Source of the DNA: Hippophae tibetana
Taxonomy: Eukaryota > Streptophyta > Magnoliopsida > Rosales > Elaeagnaceae
DNA length: 64,000 nt
Assembly: GCA_037013495.1 (NCBI GenBank)
Contig: JAZDXN010000029.1
Coordinates: forward strand, 4,910,501-4,974,500
Direction: 5' to 3'
This document shows, one piece after another, positions 50,301 to 62,626 of the stretch. Within the stretch, counting starts at the first letter, position 1; every line of letters begins with the position of its first letter. The notes beneath the pieces were generated by a model. It saw only the letters and a list, made by a program, of their open reading frames with translations, was not told where the DNA came from and did not search any database. The position numbers and the translations under genes were made by a program.

Positions 50301-51814
50301 ATAATTTCATTATCCAACTAAAGAAATGAGAAGAAAAAAGAAGAGGCGTGCTACTGTTCAAAGTTTTAAAAAACAATATTTGATAAATCGAAGTTTTACC
50401 TTTAAACGGGCATAACATTTGACTCGTGTGTCAAAACGTCTATTATAATAAATTAAACCAAAGTTCGTATCGATTTCCATAATATTAGCTGGCCTAGCTA
50501 TAGAAATTCATTACTTGATACTAAATTTCATCATTTACATCATTTATCGAGGGTTTAAAGTTTTTATCACATATTTTACATTTTTGGTTTTATTCAATAG
50601 AGTTGTAATGAAGATGGATGAGCCGACCAAGTGTATGTTTAAAAATAAAATAATGACTAAGAATATAATACAAATAATTTCATGATCCAACTAAAGAAAT
50701 GAGAAGAAAAAAGAAGAGGAGTGGTACTCTTTAAAGTTTTAAAAACCAATATTTGATAAATCGAAGTCTTACCTTTAAATGGGCATAACGTTTGACTCGT
50801 GTGTCAAAACGTCTATTATAATAAATCAAACCAAAGGTCGTATTGATTTCCATAATCTTAGCTAGCCTAGCCATAGAAATTAATTACTTGATCCTAAATT
50901 CCATCATTTACATCACTTATCGAGGGTCTAAAGTTTTTGTCACATATTTTACATTTTTGGTTTTATTCAATAGAGTTGTAATGAAGATGGATGAGCCGAC
51001 ACAGTGTATGTTTAAAAAGAAAATAATGACTAAGAATATAATACAAATAATTTCATGATCCAACTAAAGAAATGAGAAGAAAAAAGAAGAGGAGTGGTAC
51101 TGTTCAAAGTTTTAAAAACCAATATTTGATAAATCGAAGTCTTACCTTTAAACGGGCATAACGTTTGACTCGTGCGTCAAAACGTCTATTATAATAAATC
51201 AGACCAAAGGTCGTATGGATTTCCATAATCATAGCTAGCCTAGCTATAGAAATTCATTACTTGATCCTAAATTCCATCATTTACATCACTTATCGAGGGT
51301 CTAAAGTTTTAGTCACATATTTTACATTTTTGGTTTTATTCAACAGAGTTGTAATGAAGATGGATGAGCCGACCAAGTGTATGTTTAAAAATAAATTAAT
51401 GACTAAGAATATAATACAAATAATTTCATTATCCAACTAAAGAAATGAGAAGAAAAAAGAAGAGGCGTGCTACTGTTCAAAGTTTTAAAAAACAATATTT
51501 GATAAATCGAAGTTTTACCTTTAAACGAGCATAACGTTTGACTCGTGTGTCAAAACGTCTATTATAATAAATCAGACCAAAGGTCGTATGGATTTCCATA
51601 ATCATAGCTAGCCTAGCTATAGAAATTCATTACTTGATCCTAAATTCCATCATTTACATCACTTATCGTGGGTCTAAAGTTTTAGTCACATATTTTACAT
51701 TTTTGGTTTAATTCAACAGAGTTGTAATGAAGATGGATGAGCCGACCAAGTGTATGTTTAAAAATAAACTAATGACTAAGAATAAAATACAAATAATTTC
51801 ATTATCCAACTAAA
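47339..51814 (+). repeat. Two nearly identical 6-monomer units (2238 bp)
   Basis: Unit 47339-49576 is followed directly by 49577-51814. They share unusual private changes at a constant 2238 offset: TTTCATGTTCC (47694/49932), TTGATCCTGAATTCC (47902/50140), AAGAATTATAATAC with a 1-bp insertion (48045/50283), GATACTAAATTTC, CCGACACAGTG with AAAAAGAAAATAATG, TATCGTGGGTC (49426/51664), GGTTTAATTCAACAG and AAGAATAAAATAC. The only difference I noticed by eye is GGGCAAAACG at 48543 versus GGGCATAACG at 50781. This is the least diverged large duplication in the window, hence probably among the youngest. Confidence 0.87.
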
Positions 51815-52933
51815 GAAATGAGAAGAAAAAAGAAGAGGAGTGGTACTCTTCAAAATTTTAAAAACCAATATTTGATAAATCGAAGTCTTACCTTTAAACG
51901 GGCATAACGTTTGACTCGTGCGTCAAAACGTCTATTATAATAAATCAAACCAAAGGTCGTATCGATTTCCATAATATTAGCTGGCCTAGGTATAGAAATT
52001 CATTACTTGATCCTAAATTCCCTCATTTACATCACTTATCGAGGGTTTAAAGTTTTTATCACATATTTTACAGTTTTGGTTTTATTCAATAGAGTTGTAA
52101 TGAAGATGCATGAGCCGACCAAGTGTATGTTTAAAAATAAATTAATGACTAAGAATATAATACAAATAATTTCATTATCCAACTAAAGAAATGAGAAGAA
52201 AAAAGAAGAGGCGTGCTACTGTTCAAAGTTTTAAAAAACAATATTTGATAAATCGAAGTTTTACCTTTAAACGAGCATAACGTTTGACTCGTGTGTCAAA
52301 ACGTCTATTATAATAAATCAGACCAAAGGTCGTATGGATTTCCATAATCATAGCTAGCCTAGCTATAGAAATTCATTACTTGATCCTAAATTCCATCATT
52401 TACATCACTTATCGAGGGTCTAAAGTTTTAGTCACATATTTTACATTTTTGGTTTAATTCAACAGAGTTGTAATGAAGATGGATGAGCCGACCAAGTGTA
52501 TGTTTAAAAATAAACTAATGACTAAGAATAAAATACAAATAATTTCATTATCCAACTAAAGAAATGAGAAGAAAAAAGAAGAGGAGTGGTACTCTTCAAA
52601 ATTTTAAAAACCAATATTTGATAAATCGAAGTCTTACCTTTAAACGGGCATAACGTTTGACTCGTGCGTCAAAACGTCTATTATAATAAATCAAACCAAA
52701 GGTCGTATCGATTTCCATAATATTAGCTGGCCTAGGTATAGAAATTCATTACTTGATCCTAAATTCCCTCATTTACATCACTTATCGAGGGTTTAAAGTT
52801 TTTATCACATATTTTACAGTTTTGGTTTTATTCAATAGAGTTGTAATGAAGATGCATGAGCCGACCAAGTGTATGTTTAAAAATAAAATAATGACTAAGA
52901 ATATAATAAAAATAATTTCATGATCCAACTAAA
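51442..52933 (+). repeat. Dimer duplication (746 bp)
   Basis: The two-monomer stretch 51442-52187 recurs at 52188-52933. Shared private markers are GGTCGTATGGATTTCC with AATCATAGC, AAGAATAAAATAC, CTCTTCAAAATTTT, GGCCTAGGTATAG, TTACAGTTTTGG and GATGCATGAGCC, each 746 bp apart. One difference is TATCGTGGG in the first copy and TATCGAGGG in the second. The first half overlaps the end of the preceding 6-mer copy, so this event was superimposed on it. Confidence 0.82.
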
Positions 52934-55900
52934 GAAATGAGAAGAAAAAAGAAGAGGCGTGGTACTGTTCAAAGTTTTAAAAACCAATATTTGATAAATC
53001 GAAGTCTTACCTTTAAACGGGCATAACGTTTGGCTCGTGCGTCAAAACGTCTATTATAATAAATCAAACCAAAGGTCGTATTGGTTTCCATAATCTTAGC
53101 TAGCCTAGCTATAGAAATTCATTACTTGATCCTAAATTCCATCATTTACATCACTTATCGAGGGTCTAAAGTTTTAGTCACATATTTTACATTTTTGGTT
53201 TTATTCAACAGAGTTGTAATGAAGATGGATGAGCCGACCAAGTGTATGTTTAAAAATAAATTAATGACTAAGAATATAATACAAATAATTTCATTATCCA
53301 ACTAAAGAAATGAGAAGAAAAAAGAAGAGGCGTGCTACTGTTCAAAGTTTTAAAAAACAATATTTGATAAATCGAAGTTTTACCTTTAAACGAGCATAAC
53401 GTTTGACTCGTGTGTCAAAACGTCTATTATAATAAATTAAACCAAAGGTAGTATCGATTTCCATAATATTAGCTGGCCTAGCTATAGAAATTCATTACTT
53501 GATCCTAAATTTCATCATTTACATCATTTATCGAGGGTTTAAAGTTTTTATCACATATTTTACAGTTTTGGTTTTATTCAATAGAGTTGTAATGAAGATG
53601 GATGAGCCGACCAAGTGTATGTTTAAAAATAAAATAATGACTAAGAATATAATACAAAAAATTTCATGATCCAATTAAAGAAATGAGAAGAAAAAAGAAG
53701 AGGAGTGGTACTGTTCAAAGTTTTAAAAACCAATATTTGATAAATCGAAGTCTTACCTTTAAACGGGCATAACGTTTGACTCGTGCGTCAAAACGTCTAT
53801 TATAATAAATCAAACCAAAGGTCGTATCGATTTCCATAATATTAGCTGGCCTAGCTATAGAAATTCCTTACTTGATCCTAAATTCCCTCATTTACATCAC
53901 TTATCGAGGGTTTAAAGTTTTTATCACATATTTTACATTTTTGGTTTTATTCAATAGAGTTGTAATGAAGATGGATGAGCCGACCAAGTGTATGTTTAAA
54001 AATAAAATAATGACTAAGAATATAATACAAATAATTTCATGATCCAACTAAAGAAATGAGAAGAAAAAAGAAGAGGAGTGGTACTCTTCAAAGTTTTAAA
54101 AACCAATATTTGATAAATCGAAGTCTTACCTTTAAACGGGCATAACGTTTGACTCGTGTGTCAAAACGTCTATTATAATAAATCAAACCAAAGGTCGTAT
54201 TGATTTCCATAATCTTAGCTAGCCTAGCCATAGAAATTAATTACTTGATCCTAAATTCCATCATTTACATTACTTATCGAGGGTCTAAAGTTTTTGTCAC
54301 ATATTTTACATTTTTGGTTTTATTCAATAGAGTTGTAATGAAGATGGATGAGCCGACACAGTGTATGTTTAAAAAGAAAATAATGACTAAGAATATAATA
54401 CAAATAATTTCATGATCCAACTAAAGAAATGAGAAGAAAAAAGAAGAGGAGTGGTACTGTTCAAAGTTTTAAAAACCAATATTTGATAAATCGAAGTCTT
54501 ACCTTTAAACGGGCATAACGTTTGACTCGTGCGTCAAAACGTCTATTATAATAAATCAGACCAAAGGTCGTATTGATTTCCATAATCATAGCTAGCCTAG
54601 CTATAGAAATTCATTACTTGATCTTAAATTCCATCATTTACATCAATTATCGAGGGTCTAAAGTTTTTGTCACATATTTTACATTTTTGGTTTTATTCAA
54701 TAGAGTTGGAATGAAGATGGATGAGCCGACCAAGTGTATGTTTAAAAATAAAATAATGACTAAGAATATAATACAAATAATTTCATGATCCAACTAAAGA
54801 AATGAGAAGAAAAAAGAAGAGGAGTGGTACTCTTCAAAGTTTTAAAAACCAATATTTGATAAATCGAAGTCTTACCTTTAAACAGGCATAACGTTTGGCT
54901 CGTGCGTCAAAACGTCTATTATAATAAATCAAACCAAAGGTCGTATCGATTTCCATAATATTAGCTGGCCTAGCCATAGAAATTAATTACTTGATCCTAA
55001 ATTCCATCATTTACATCACTTATCGAGGGTCTAAAGTTTTTGTCACATATTTTACATTTTTGGTTTTATTCAATAGAGTTGTAATGAAGATGGATGAGCC
55101 GACCAAGTGTATGTTTAAAAATAAAATAATGACTAAGAATATAATAAAAATAATTTCATGATCCAACTAAAGAAATGAGAAGAAAAAAGAAGAGGCGTGG
55201 TACTGTTCAAAGTTTTAAAAACCAATATTTGATAAATCGAAGTCTTACCTTTAAACGGGCATAACGTTTGGCTCGTGCGTCAAAACGTCTATTATAATAA
55301 ATCAAACCAAAGGTCGTATTGGTTTCCATAATCTTAGCTAGCCTAGCTATAGAAATTCATTACTTGATCCTAAATTCCATCATTTACATCACTTATCGAG
55401 GGTCTAAAGTTTTAGTCACATATTTTACATTTTTGGTTTTATTCAACAGAGTTGTAATGAAGATGGATGAGCCGACCAAGTGTATGTTTAAAAATAAATT
55501 AATGACTAAGAATATAATACAAATAATTTCATTATCCAACTAAAGAAATGAGAAGAAAAAAGAAGAGGCGTGCTACTGTTCAAAGTTTTAAAAAACAATA
55601 TTTGATAAATCGAAGTTTTACCTTTAAACGAGCATAACGTTTGACTCGTGTGTCAAAACGTCTATTATAATAAATTAAACCAAAGGTAGTATCGATTTCC
55701 ATAATATTAGCTGGCCTAGCTATAGAAATTCATTACTTGATCCTAAATTTCATCATTTACATCATTTATCGAGGGTTTAAAGTTTTTATCACATATTTTA
55801 CAGTTTTGGTTTTATTCAATAGAGTTGTAATGAAGATGGATGAGCCGACCAAGTGTATGTTTAAAAATAAAATAATGACTAAGAATATAATACAAAAAAT

Positions 55901-58900
55901 TTCATGATCCAATTAAAGAAATGAGAAGAAAAAAGAAGAGGAGTGGTACTGTTCAAAGTTTTAAAAACCAATATTTGATAAATCGAAGTCTTACCTTTAA
56001 ACGGGCATAACGTTTGACTCGTGCGTCAAAACGTCTATTATAATAAATCAAACCAAAGGTCGTATCGATTTCCATAATATTAGCTGGCCTAGCTATAGAA
56101 ATTCCTTACTTGATCCTAAATTCCCTCATTTACATCACTTATCGAGGGTTTAAAGTTTTTATCACATATTTTACATTTTTGGTTTTATTCAATAGAGTTG
56201 TAATGAAGATGGATGAGCCGACCAAGTGTATGTTTAAAAATAAAATAATGACTAAGAATATAATACAAATAATTTCATGATCCAACTAAAGAAATGAGAA
56301 GAAAAAAGAAGAGGAGTGGTACTCTTCAAAGTTTTAAAAACCAATATTTGATAAATCGAAGTCTTACCTTTAAACGGGCATAACGTTTGACTCGTGTGTC
56401 AAAACGTCTATTATAATAAATCAAACCAAAGGTCGTATTGATTTCCATAATCTTAGCTAGCCTAGCCATAGAAATTAATTACTTGATCCTAAATTCCATC
56501 ATTTACATTACTTATCGAGGGTCTAAAGTTTTTGTCACATATTTTACATTTTTGGTTTTATTCAATAGAGTTGTAATGAAGATGGATGAGCCGACACAGT
56601 GTATGTTTAAAAAGAAAATAATGACTAAGAATATAATACAAATAATTTCATGATCCAACTAAAGAAATGAGAAGAAAAAAGAAGAGGAGTGGTACTGTTC
56701 AAAGTTTTAAAAACCAATATTTGATAAATCGAAGTCTTACCTTTAAACGGGCATAATGTTTGACTCGTGCGTCAAAACGTCTATTATAATAAATCAGACC
56801 AAAGGTCGTATTGATTTCCATAATCATAGCTAGCCTAGCTATAGAAATTCATTACTTGATCCTAAATTCCATCATTTACATCAATTATCGAGGGTCTAAA
56901 GTTTTTGTCACATATTTTACATTTTTGGTTTTATTCAATAGAGTTGGAATGAAGATGGATGAGCCGACCAAGTGTATGTTTAAAAATAAAATAATGACTA
57001 AGAATATAATACAAATAATTTCATGATCCAACTAAAGAAATGAGAAGAAAAAAGAAGAGGAGTGGTACTCTTCAAAGTTTTAAAAACCAATATTTGATAA
57101 ATCGAAGTCTTACCTTTAAACAGGCATAACGTTTGGCTCGTGCGTCAAAACGTCTATTATAATAAATCAAACCAAAGGTCGTATTGATTTCCATAATCAT
57201 AGCTAGCCTAGCTATAGAAATTCATTACTTGATCCTAAATTCCATCATTTACATCACTTATCGAGGGTCTAAAGTTTTTGTCACATATTTTACATTTTTG
57301 GTTTTATTCAATAGAGTTGGAATGAAGATGGATGAGCCGACCAAGTGTATGTTTAAAAATAAAATAATGACTAAGAATATAATACAAATAATTTCATGAT
57401 CCAACTAAAGAAATGAGAAGAAAAAAGAAGAGGAGTGGTACTCTTCAAAGTTTTAAAAACCAATATTTGATAAATCGAAGTCTTACCTTTAAACGGGCAT
57501 AACGTTTGGCTCGTGCGTCAAAACGTCTATTATAATAAATCAGACCAAAGGTCGTATCGATTTCCATAATATTAGCTGGCCTAGCCATAGAAATTAATTA
57601 CTTGATCCTAAATTCCATCATTTACATCACTTATCGAGGGTCTAAAGTTTTAGTCACATATTTTACATTTTTGGTTTTATTCAATAGAGTTGTAATGAAG
57701 ATGGATGAGCCGACCAAGTGTATGTTTAAAAATAAAATAATGACTAAGAATATAATAAAAATAATTTCATGATCCAACTAAAGAAATGAGAAGAAAAAAG
57801 AAGAGGCGTGGTACTGTTCAAAGTTTTAAAAACCAATATTTGATAAATCGAAGTCTTACCTTTAAACGGGCATAACGTTTGGCTCGTGCGTCAAAACGTC
57901 TATTATAATAAATCAAACCAAAGGTCGTATTGGTTTCCATAATCTTAGCTAGCCTAGCTATAGAAATTCATTACTTGATCCTAAATTCCATCATTTACAT
58001 CACTTATCGAGGGTCTAAAGTTTTAGTCACATATTTTACATTTTTGGTTTTATTCAACAGAGTTGTAATGAAGATGGATGAGCCGACCAAGTGTATGTTT
58101 AAAAATAAATTAATGACTAAGAATATAATACAAATAATTTCATTATCCAACTAAAGAAATGAGAAGAAAAAAGAAGAGGCGTGCTACTGTTCAAAGTTTT
58201 AAAAAACAATATTTGATAAATCGAAGTTTTACCTTTAAACGAGCATAACGTTTGACTCGTGTGTCAAAACGTCTATTATAATAAATTAAACCAAAGGTAG
58301 TATCGATTTCCATAATATTAGCTGGCCTAGCTATAGAAATTCATTACTTGATCCTAAATTCCCTCATTTACATCATTTATCGAGGGTTTAAAGTTTTTAT
58401 CACATATTTTACAGTTTTGGTTTTATTCAATAGAGTTGTAATGAAGATGGATGAGCCGACCAAGTGTATGTTTAAAAATAAAATAATGACTAAGAATATA
58501 ATACAAAAAATTTCATGATCCAATTAAAGAAATGAGAAGAAAAAAGAAGAGGAGTGGTACTGTTCAAAGTTTTAAAAACCAATATTTGATAAATCGAAGT
58601 CTTACCTTTAAACGGGCATAACGTTTGACTCGTGCGTCAAAACGTCTATTATAATAAATCAAACCAAAGGTCGTATCGATTTCCATAATATTAGCTGGCC
58701 TAGCTATAGAAATTCATTACTTGATCCTAAATTCCCTCATTTACATCACTTATCGAGGGTTTAAAGTTTTTATCACATATTTTACATTTTTGGTTTTATT
58801 CAATAGAGTTGTAATGAAGATGGATGAGCCGACCAAGTGTATGTTTAAAAATAAAATAATGACTAAGAATATAATACAAATAATTTCATGATCCAACTAA

Positions 58901-60020
58901 AGAAATGAGAAGAAAAAAGAAGAGGAGTGGTACTCTTCAAAGTTTTAAAAACCAATATTTGATAAATCGAAGTCTTACCTTTAAACGGGCATAACGTTTG
59001 ACTCGTGTGTCAAAACGTCTATTATAATAAATCAAACCAAAGGTCGTATTGATTTCCATAATCTTAGCTAGCCTAGCCATAGAAATTAATTACTTGATCC
59101 TAAATTCCATCATTTACATTACTTATCGAGGGTCTAAAGTTTTTGTCACATATTTTACATTTTTGGTTTTATTCAATAGAGTTGTAATGAAGATGGATGA
59201 GCCGACACAGTGTATGTTTAAAAAGAAAATAATGACTAAGAATATAATACAAATAATTTCATGATCCAACTAAAGAAATGAGAAGAAAAAAGAAGAGGAG
59301 TGGTACTGTTCAAAGTTTTAAAAACCAATATTTGATAAATCGAAGTCTTACCTTTAAACGGGCATAACGTTTGACTCGTGCGTCAAAACGTCTATTATAA
59401 TAAATCAGACCAAAGGTCGTATTGATTTCCATAATCATAGCTAGCCTAGCTATAGAAATTCATTACTTGATCCTAAATTCCATCATTTACATCAATTATC
59501 GAGGGTCTAAAGTTTTTGTCACATATTTTACATTTTTGGTTTTATTCAATAGAGTTGGAATGAAGATGGATGAGCCGACCAAGTGTATGTTTAAAAATAA
59601 AATAATGACTAAGAATATAATACAAATAATTTCATGATCCAACTAAAGAAATGAGAAGAAAAAAGAAGAGGAGTGGTACTCTTCAAAGTTTTAAAAACCA
59701 ATATTTGATAAATCGAAGTCTTACCTTTAAACAGGCATAACGTTTGGCTCGTGCGTCAAAACGTCTATTATAATAAATCAAACCAAAGGTCGTATCGATT
59801 TCCATAATATTAGCTGGCCTAGCCATAGAAATTAATTACTTGATCCTAAATTCCATCATTTACATCACTTATCGAGGGTCTAAAGTTTTTGTCACATATT
59901 TTACATTTTTGGTTTTATTCAATAGAGTTGTAATGAAGATGGATGAGCCGACACAGTGTATGTTTAAAAAGAAAATAATGACTAAGAATATAATACAAAT
60001 AATTTCATGATCCAACTAAA
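52934..60020 (+). repeat. 6/7/6-monomer higher-order series (2238/2611/2238 bp)
   Basis: A unit beginning with GTATTGGTTTCC (TTG to TTGG change at the dimorphic site) starts at 52934, 55172 and 57783. Each copy also carries GGTAGTATCG, TTACAGTTTTGG, ACAAAAAATTTCATG with CCAATTAAAG, CCGACACAGTG with AAAAAGAAAATAATG, and TTGGAATGAAG. The middle copy is one monomer longer: an additional AATCATAGC/TTGGAATG unit at 57037-57409 is present. The third copy reads ATTCATTACTTG where the first two have ATTCCTTACTTG. The same header unit reappears at 62627 after an interruption by other monomer types. Confidence 0.83.
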
Positions 60021-62626
60021 GAAATGAGAAGAAAAAAGAAGAGGAGTGGTACTGTTCAAAGTTTTAAAAACCAATATTTGATAAATCGAAGTCTTAGCTT
60101 TAAACGGACATAACGTTTGACTCGTGCGTCAAAACGTCTATTATAATAAATCAAACTAAAGGTCGTATTGATTTCCATAATCATAGCTAGCCTAGCTATA
60201 GAAATTCATTACTTGATCCTAAATTCCATCATTTACATCAATTATCGAGGGTCTAAAGTTTTTGTCACATATTTTACATTTTTGGTTTTATTCAATAGAG
60301 ATGTAATGAAGATAGATGAGCCGACCAAATGTATGTATAAAAATAAAATAATGACTAAGAATATAATACAAATAATTTCATGATCCAACTAAAGAAATGA
60401 GAAGAAAAAAGAAGAGGAGTGGTACTGTTCAAAGTTTTAAAAACCAATATTTGATAAATCGAAGTCTTACCTTTAAACGGGCATAACGTTTGACTCGTGT
60501 GTCAAAACGTCTATTATAATAAATCAAACCAAAGGTCGTATTGATTTCCATAATCTTAGCTAGCCTAGCCATAGAAATTAATTACTTGATCCTAAATTCC
60601 ATTATTTACTTCACTTATCGAGGGTTTAAAGTTTTTATCACATATTTTACATTTTTGGTTTTATTCAATAGAGTTGTAATGAAGATGGATGAGCCGACCA
60701 AGTGTATGTTTAAAAATAAAATAATGACTAAGAATATAATACAAATAATTTCATGATCCAACTAAAGAAATGAGAAGAATAAAGAAGAGGAGTGGTACTA
60801 TTCAAAGTTTTAAAAACCAATATTTGATAAATCGAAGTCTTACCTTTAAACGGGCATAACGTTTGACTCGTGCGTCAAAACATCTATTATAATAAATCAA
60901 ACCAAAGGTCGTATCGATTTCCATAATATTAGCTGGCCTAGCTATAGAAATTCATTACTTGATCCTAAATTCCCTCATTTACATCACTTAATGAGGGTTT
61001 AAAGTTTTTATCACATATTTTACATTTTTGGTTTTATTCAATAGAGTTGTAATGAAGATGGATGAGCCGACCAAGTGTATGTTTAAAAATAAAATAATGA
61101 CTAAGAATATAATACAAATAATTTCATGATCCAACTAAAGAAATGAGAAGAAAAAAGTAGAGGAGTGGTACTGTTCAAAGTTTTAAAAACCAATATTTGA
61201 TAAATCGAAGTCTTACCTTTAAACGGGCATAACGTTTGACTCGTGCGTCAAAACGTCTATTATAATAAATCAAACCAAAGGTCGTATTGATTTCCATAAT
61301 CTTAGCTAGCCTAGCCATAGAAATTCATTACTTGATCCTAAATTCCATTATTTACATCACTTATCGAGGGTTTAAAGTTTTTATCACATATTTTACATTT
61401 TTTGTTTTATTCAATAGAGTTGTAATGAAGATAGATGAGTCGACCAAGAGTATGTTTAAAAATATTCTAATGAATCTTAATATAATACAAATAATTTCAT
61501 GATGCAACAAAAGAAATGAGAAGAAAAAAAAGGAGTGCTACTTTTTAAAGTTTTCCAAAACATATTTGAGAAATCGGAGTTGTAGCTTGAAACGGTCAAA
61601 AAATTTGACTCCTTGTCAAAACATCTATTATAATAAATCAAACCAAATGTCGTATCGATTTACGTAATCTTACCTAGCCTGGCTATAGAAATTCATTACT
61701 TGATCCTAAATTCCATCATCTACATCACTTATCCAGGGTTTCAAGTTTTTGTCACATAGTTTACATTTTTGGTTTTATTCAACAGAGTTGTAATGAAGAT
61801 GGATGAGCCGACCAAGTGTATGTTTAAAAATAAACTAATGACTAAGAATATAATACAAATAATTTCATGATCCAACTAAAGAAATGAGAAGAAAAAAGAA
61901 GAGGCATGCTACTGTTCAAAGTTTTAAAAAACAATATTTGATAAATCGAAGTTTTACCTTTAAACGGTCAAAAAGTTTGACTCGTGTGTCAAAACGTCTA
62001 TTATAATAAATCAAACCAAAGGTCGTATTGATTTCCATAATCTTAGCTAGCCTAGCCATAGAAATTCATTACTTGATCCTAAATTCCATCATTTACATCA
62101 CTTATCGAGGGTTTAAAGTTTTTATCACATATTTTACATTTTTGGTTTTATTCAATAGAGTTGTAATGAAGATGGATGAGCCGACCAAGTGTATGTTTAA
62201 AAAGAAAATAATGACTAAGAATATAATACAAATAATTTCATTATCCAACTAAAGAAATGAGAAGAAAAAACAAGAGGCGTGGTACTGTTCAAAGTTTTAA
62301 AAACCAATATTTGATAAATCGAAGTCTTACCTTTAAACGGGCATAACGTTTGACTCGTGCGTCAAAACGTCTATTATAATAAATCAGACCAAAGGTCGTA
62401 TGGATTTCCATAATCATAGCTAGCCTAGCTATAGAAATTCATTACTTGATCCTAAATTCCATCATTTACATCACTTATCGAGGGTCTAAAGTTTTAGTCA
62501 CATATTTTACATTTTTGGTTTTATTCAACAGAGTTGTAATGAAGATGGATGAGCCGACCAAGTGTATGTTTAAAAATAAACTAATGACTAAGAATAAAAT
62601 ACAAATAATTTCATTATCCAACTAAA
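60021..62626 (+). repeat. Older-looking patch with left-type and divergent monomers
   Basis: Seven units break the 52.9-60 kb series. The unit at 60021 has private changes (TTAGCTTTAAACGGACATAACG, AGAGATGTAATG, CAAATGTATGTATAAAAAT). The unit at 60394 is a left-half T-type (TTTACTTCACTTATCGAGGGTTTAAAG), 60767 is C-type with CACTTAATGAGGG, 61140 ends in B-type sequence, and 61513 is the most divergent unit in the window. Units 61881 and 62254 return to right-half style. The patch could be a remnant of an earlier array state, or an insertion by unequal exchange from the left half. Confidence 0.72.
61421..61690 (+). repeat. Most divergent monomer segment: B-type relative
   Basis: Contains B features (GATGAGTCGACCAAGAG, ATTCTAATGAATC, AAACATATTTGAG, GAAATCGGAGTTGT) but with many further changes: TTTCATGATGCAAC keeps the TGA, CTACTTTTTAAAGTTTTCC, TTGTAGCTTGAAACGGTC, AAAAATTTGACTCCTTGTC and TTTACGTAATCTTACC. 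The dyad ACGTTTGAC is lost. It is the only place in the window where the CpG-rich core is strongly altered. The unit 61513-61880 is 368 bp. It may represent an older state of the B subfamily. Confidence 0.78.
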
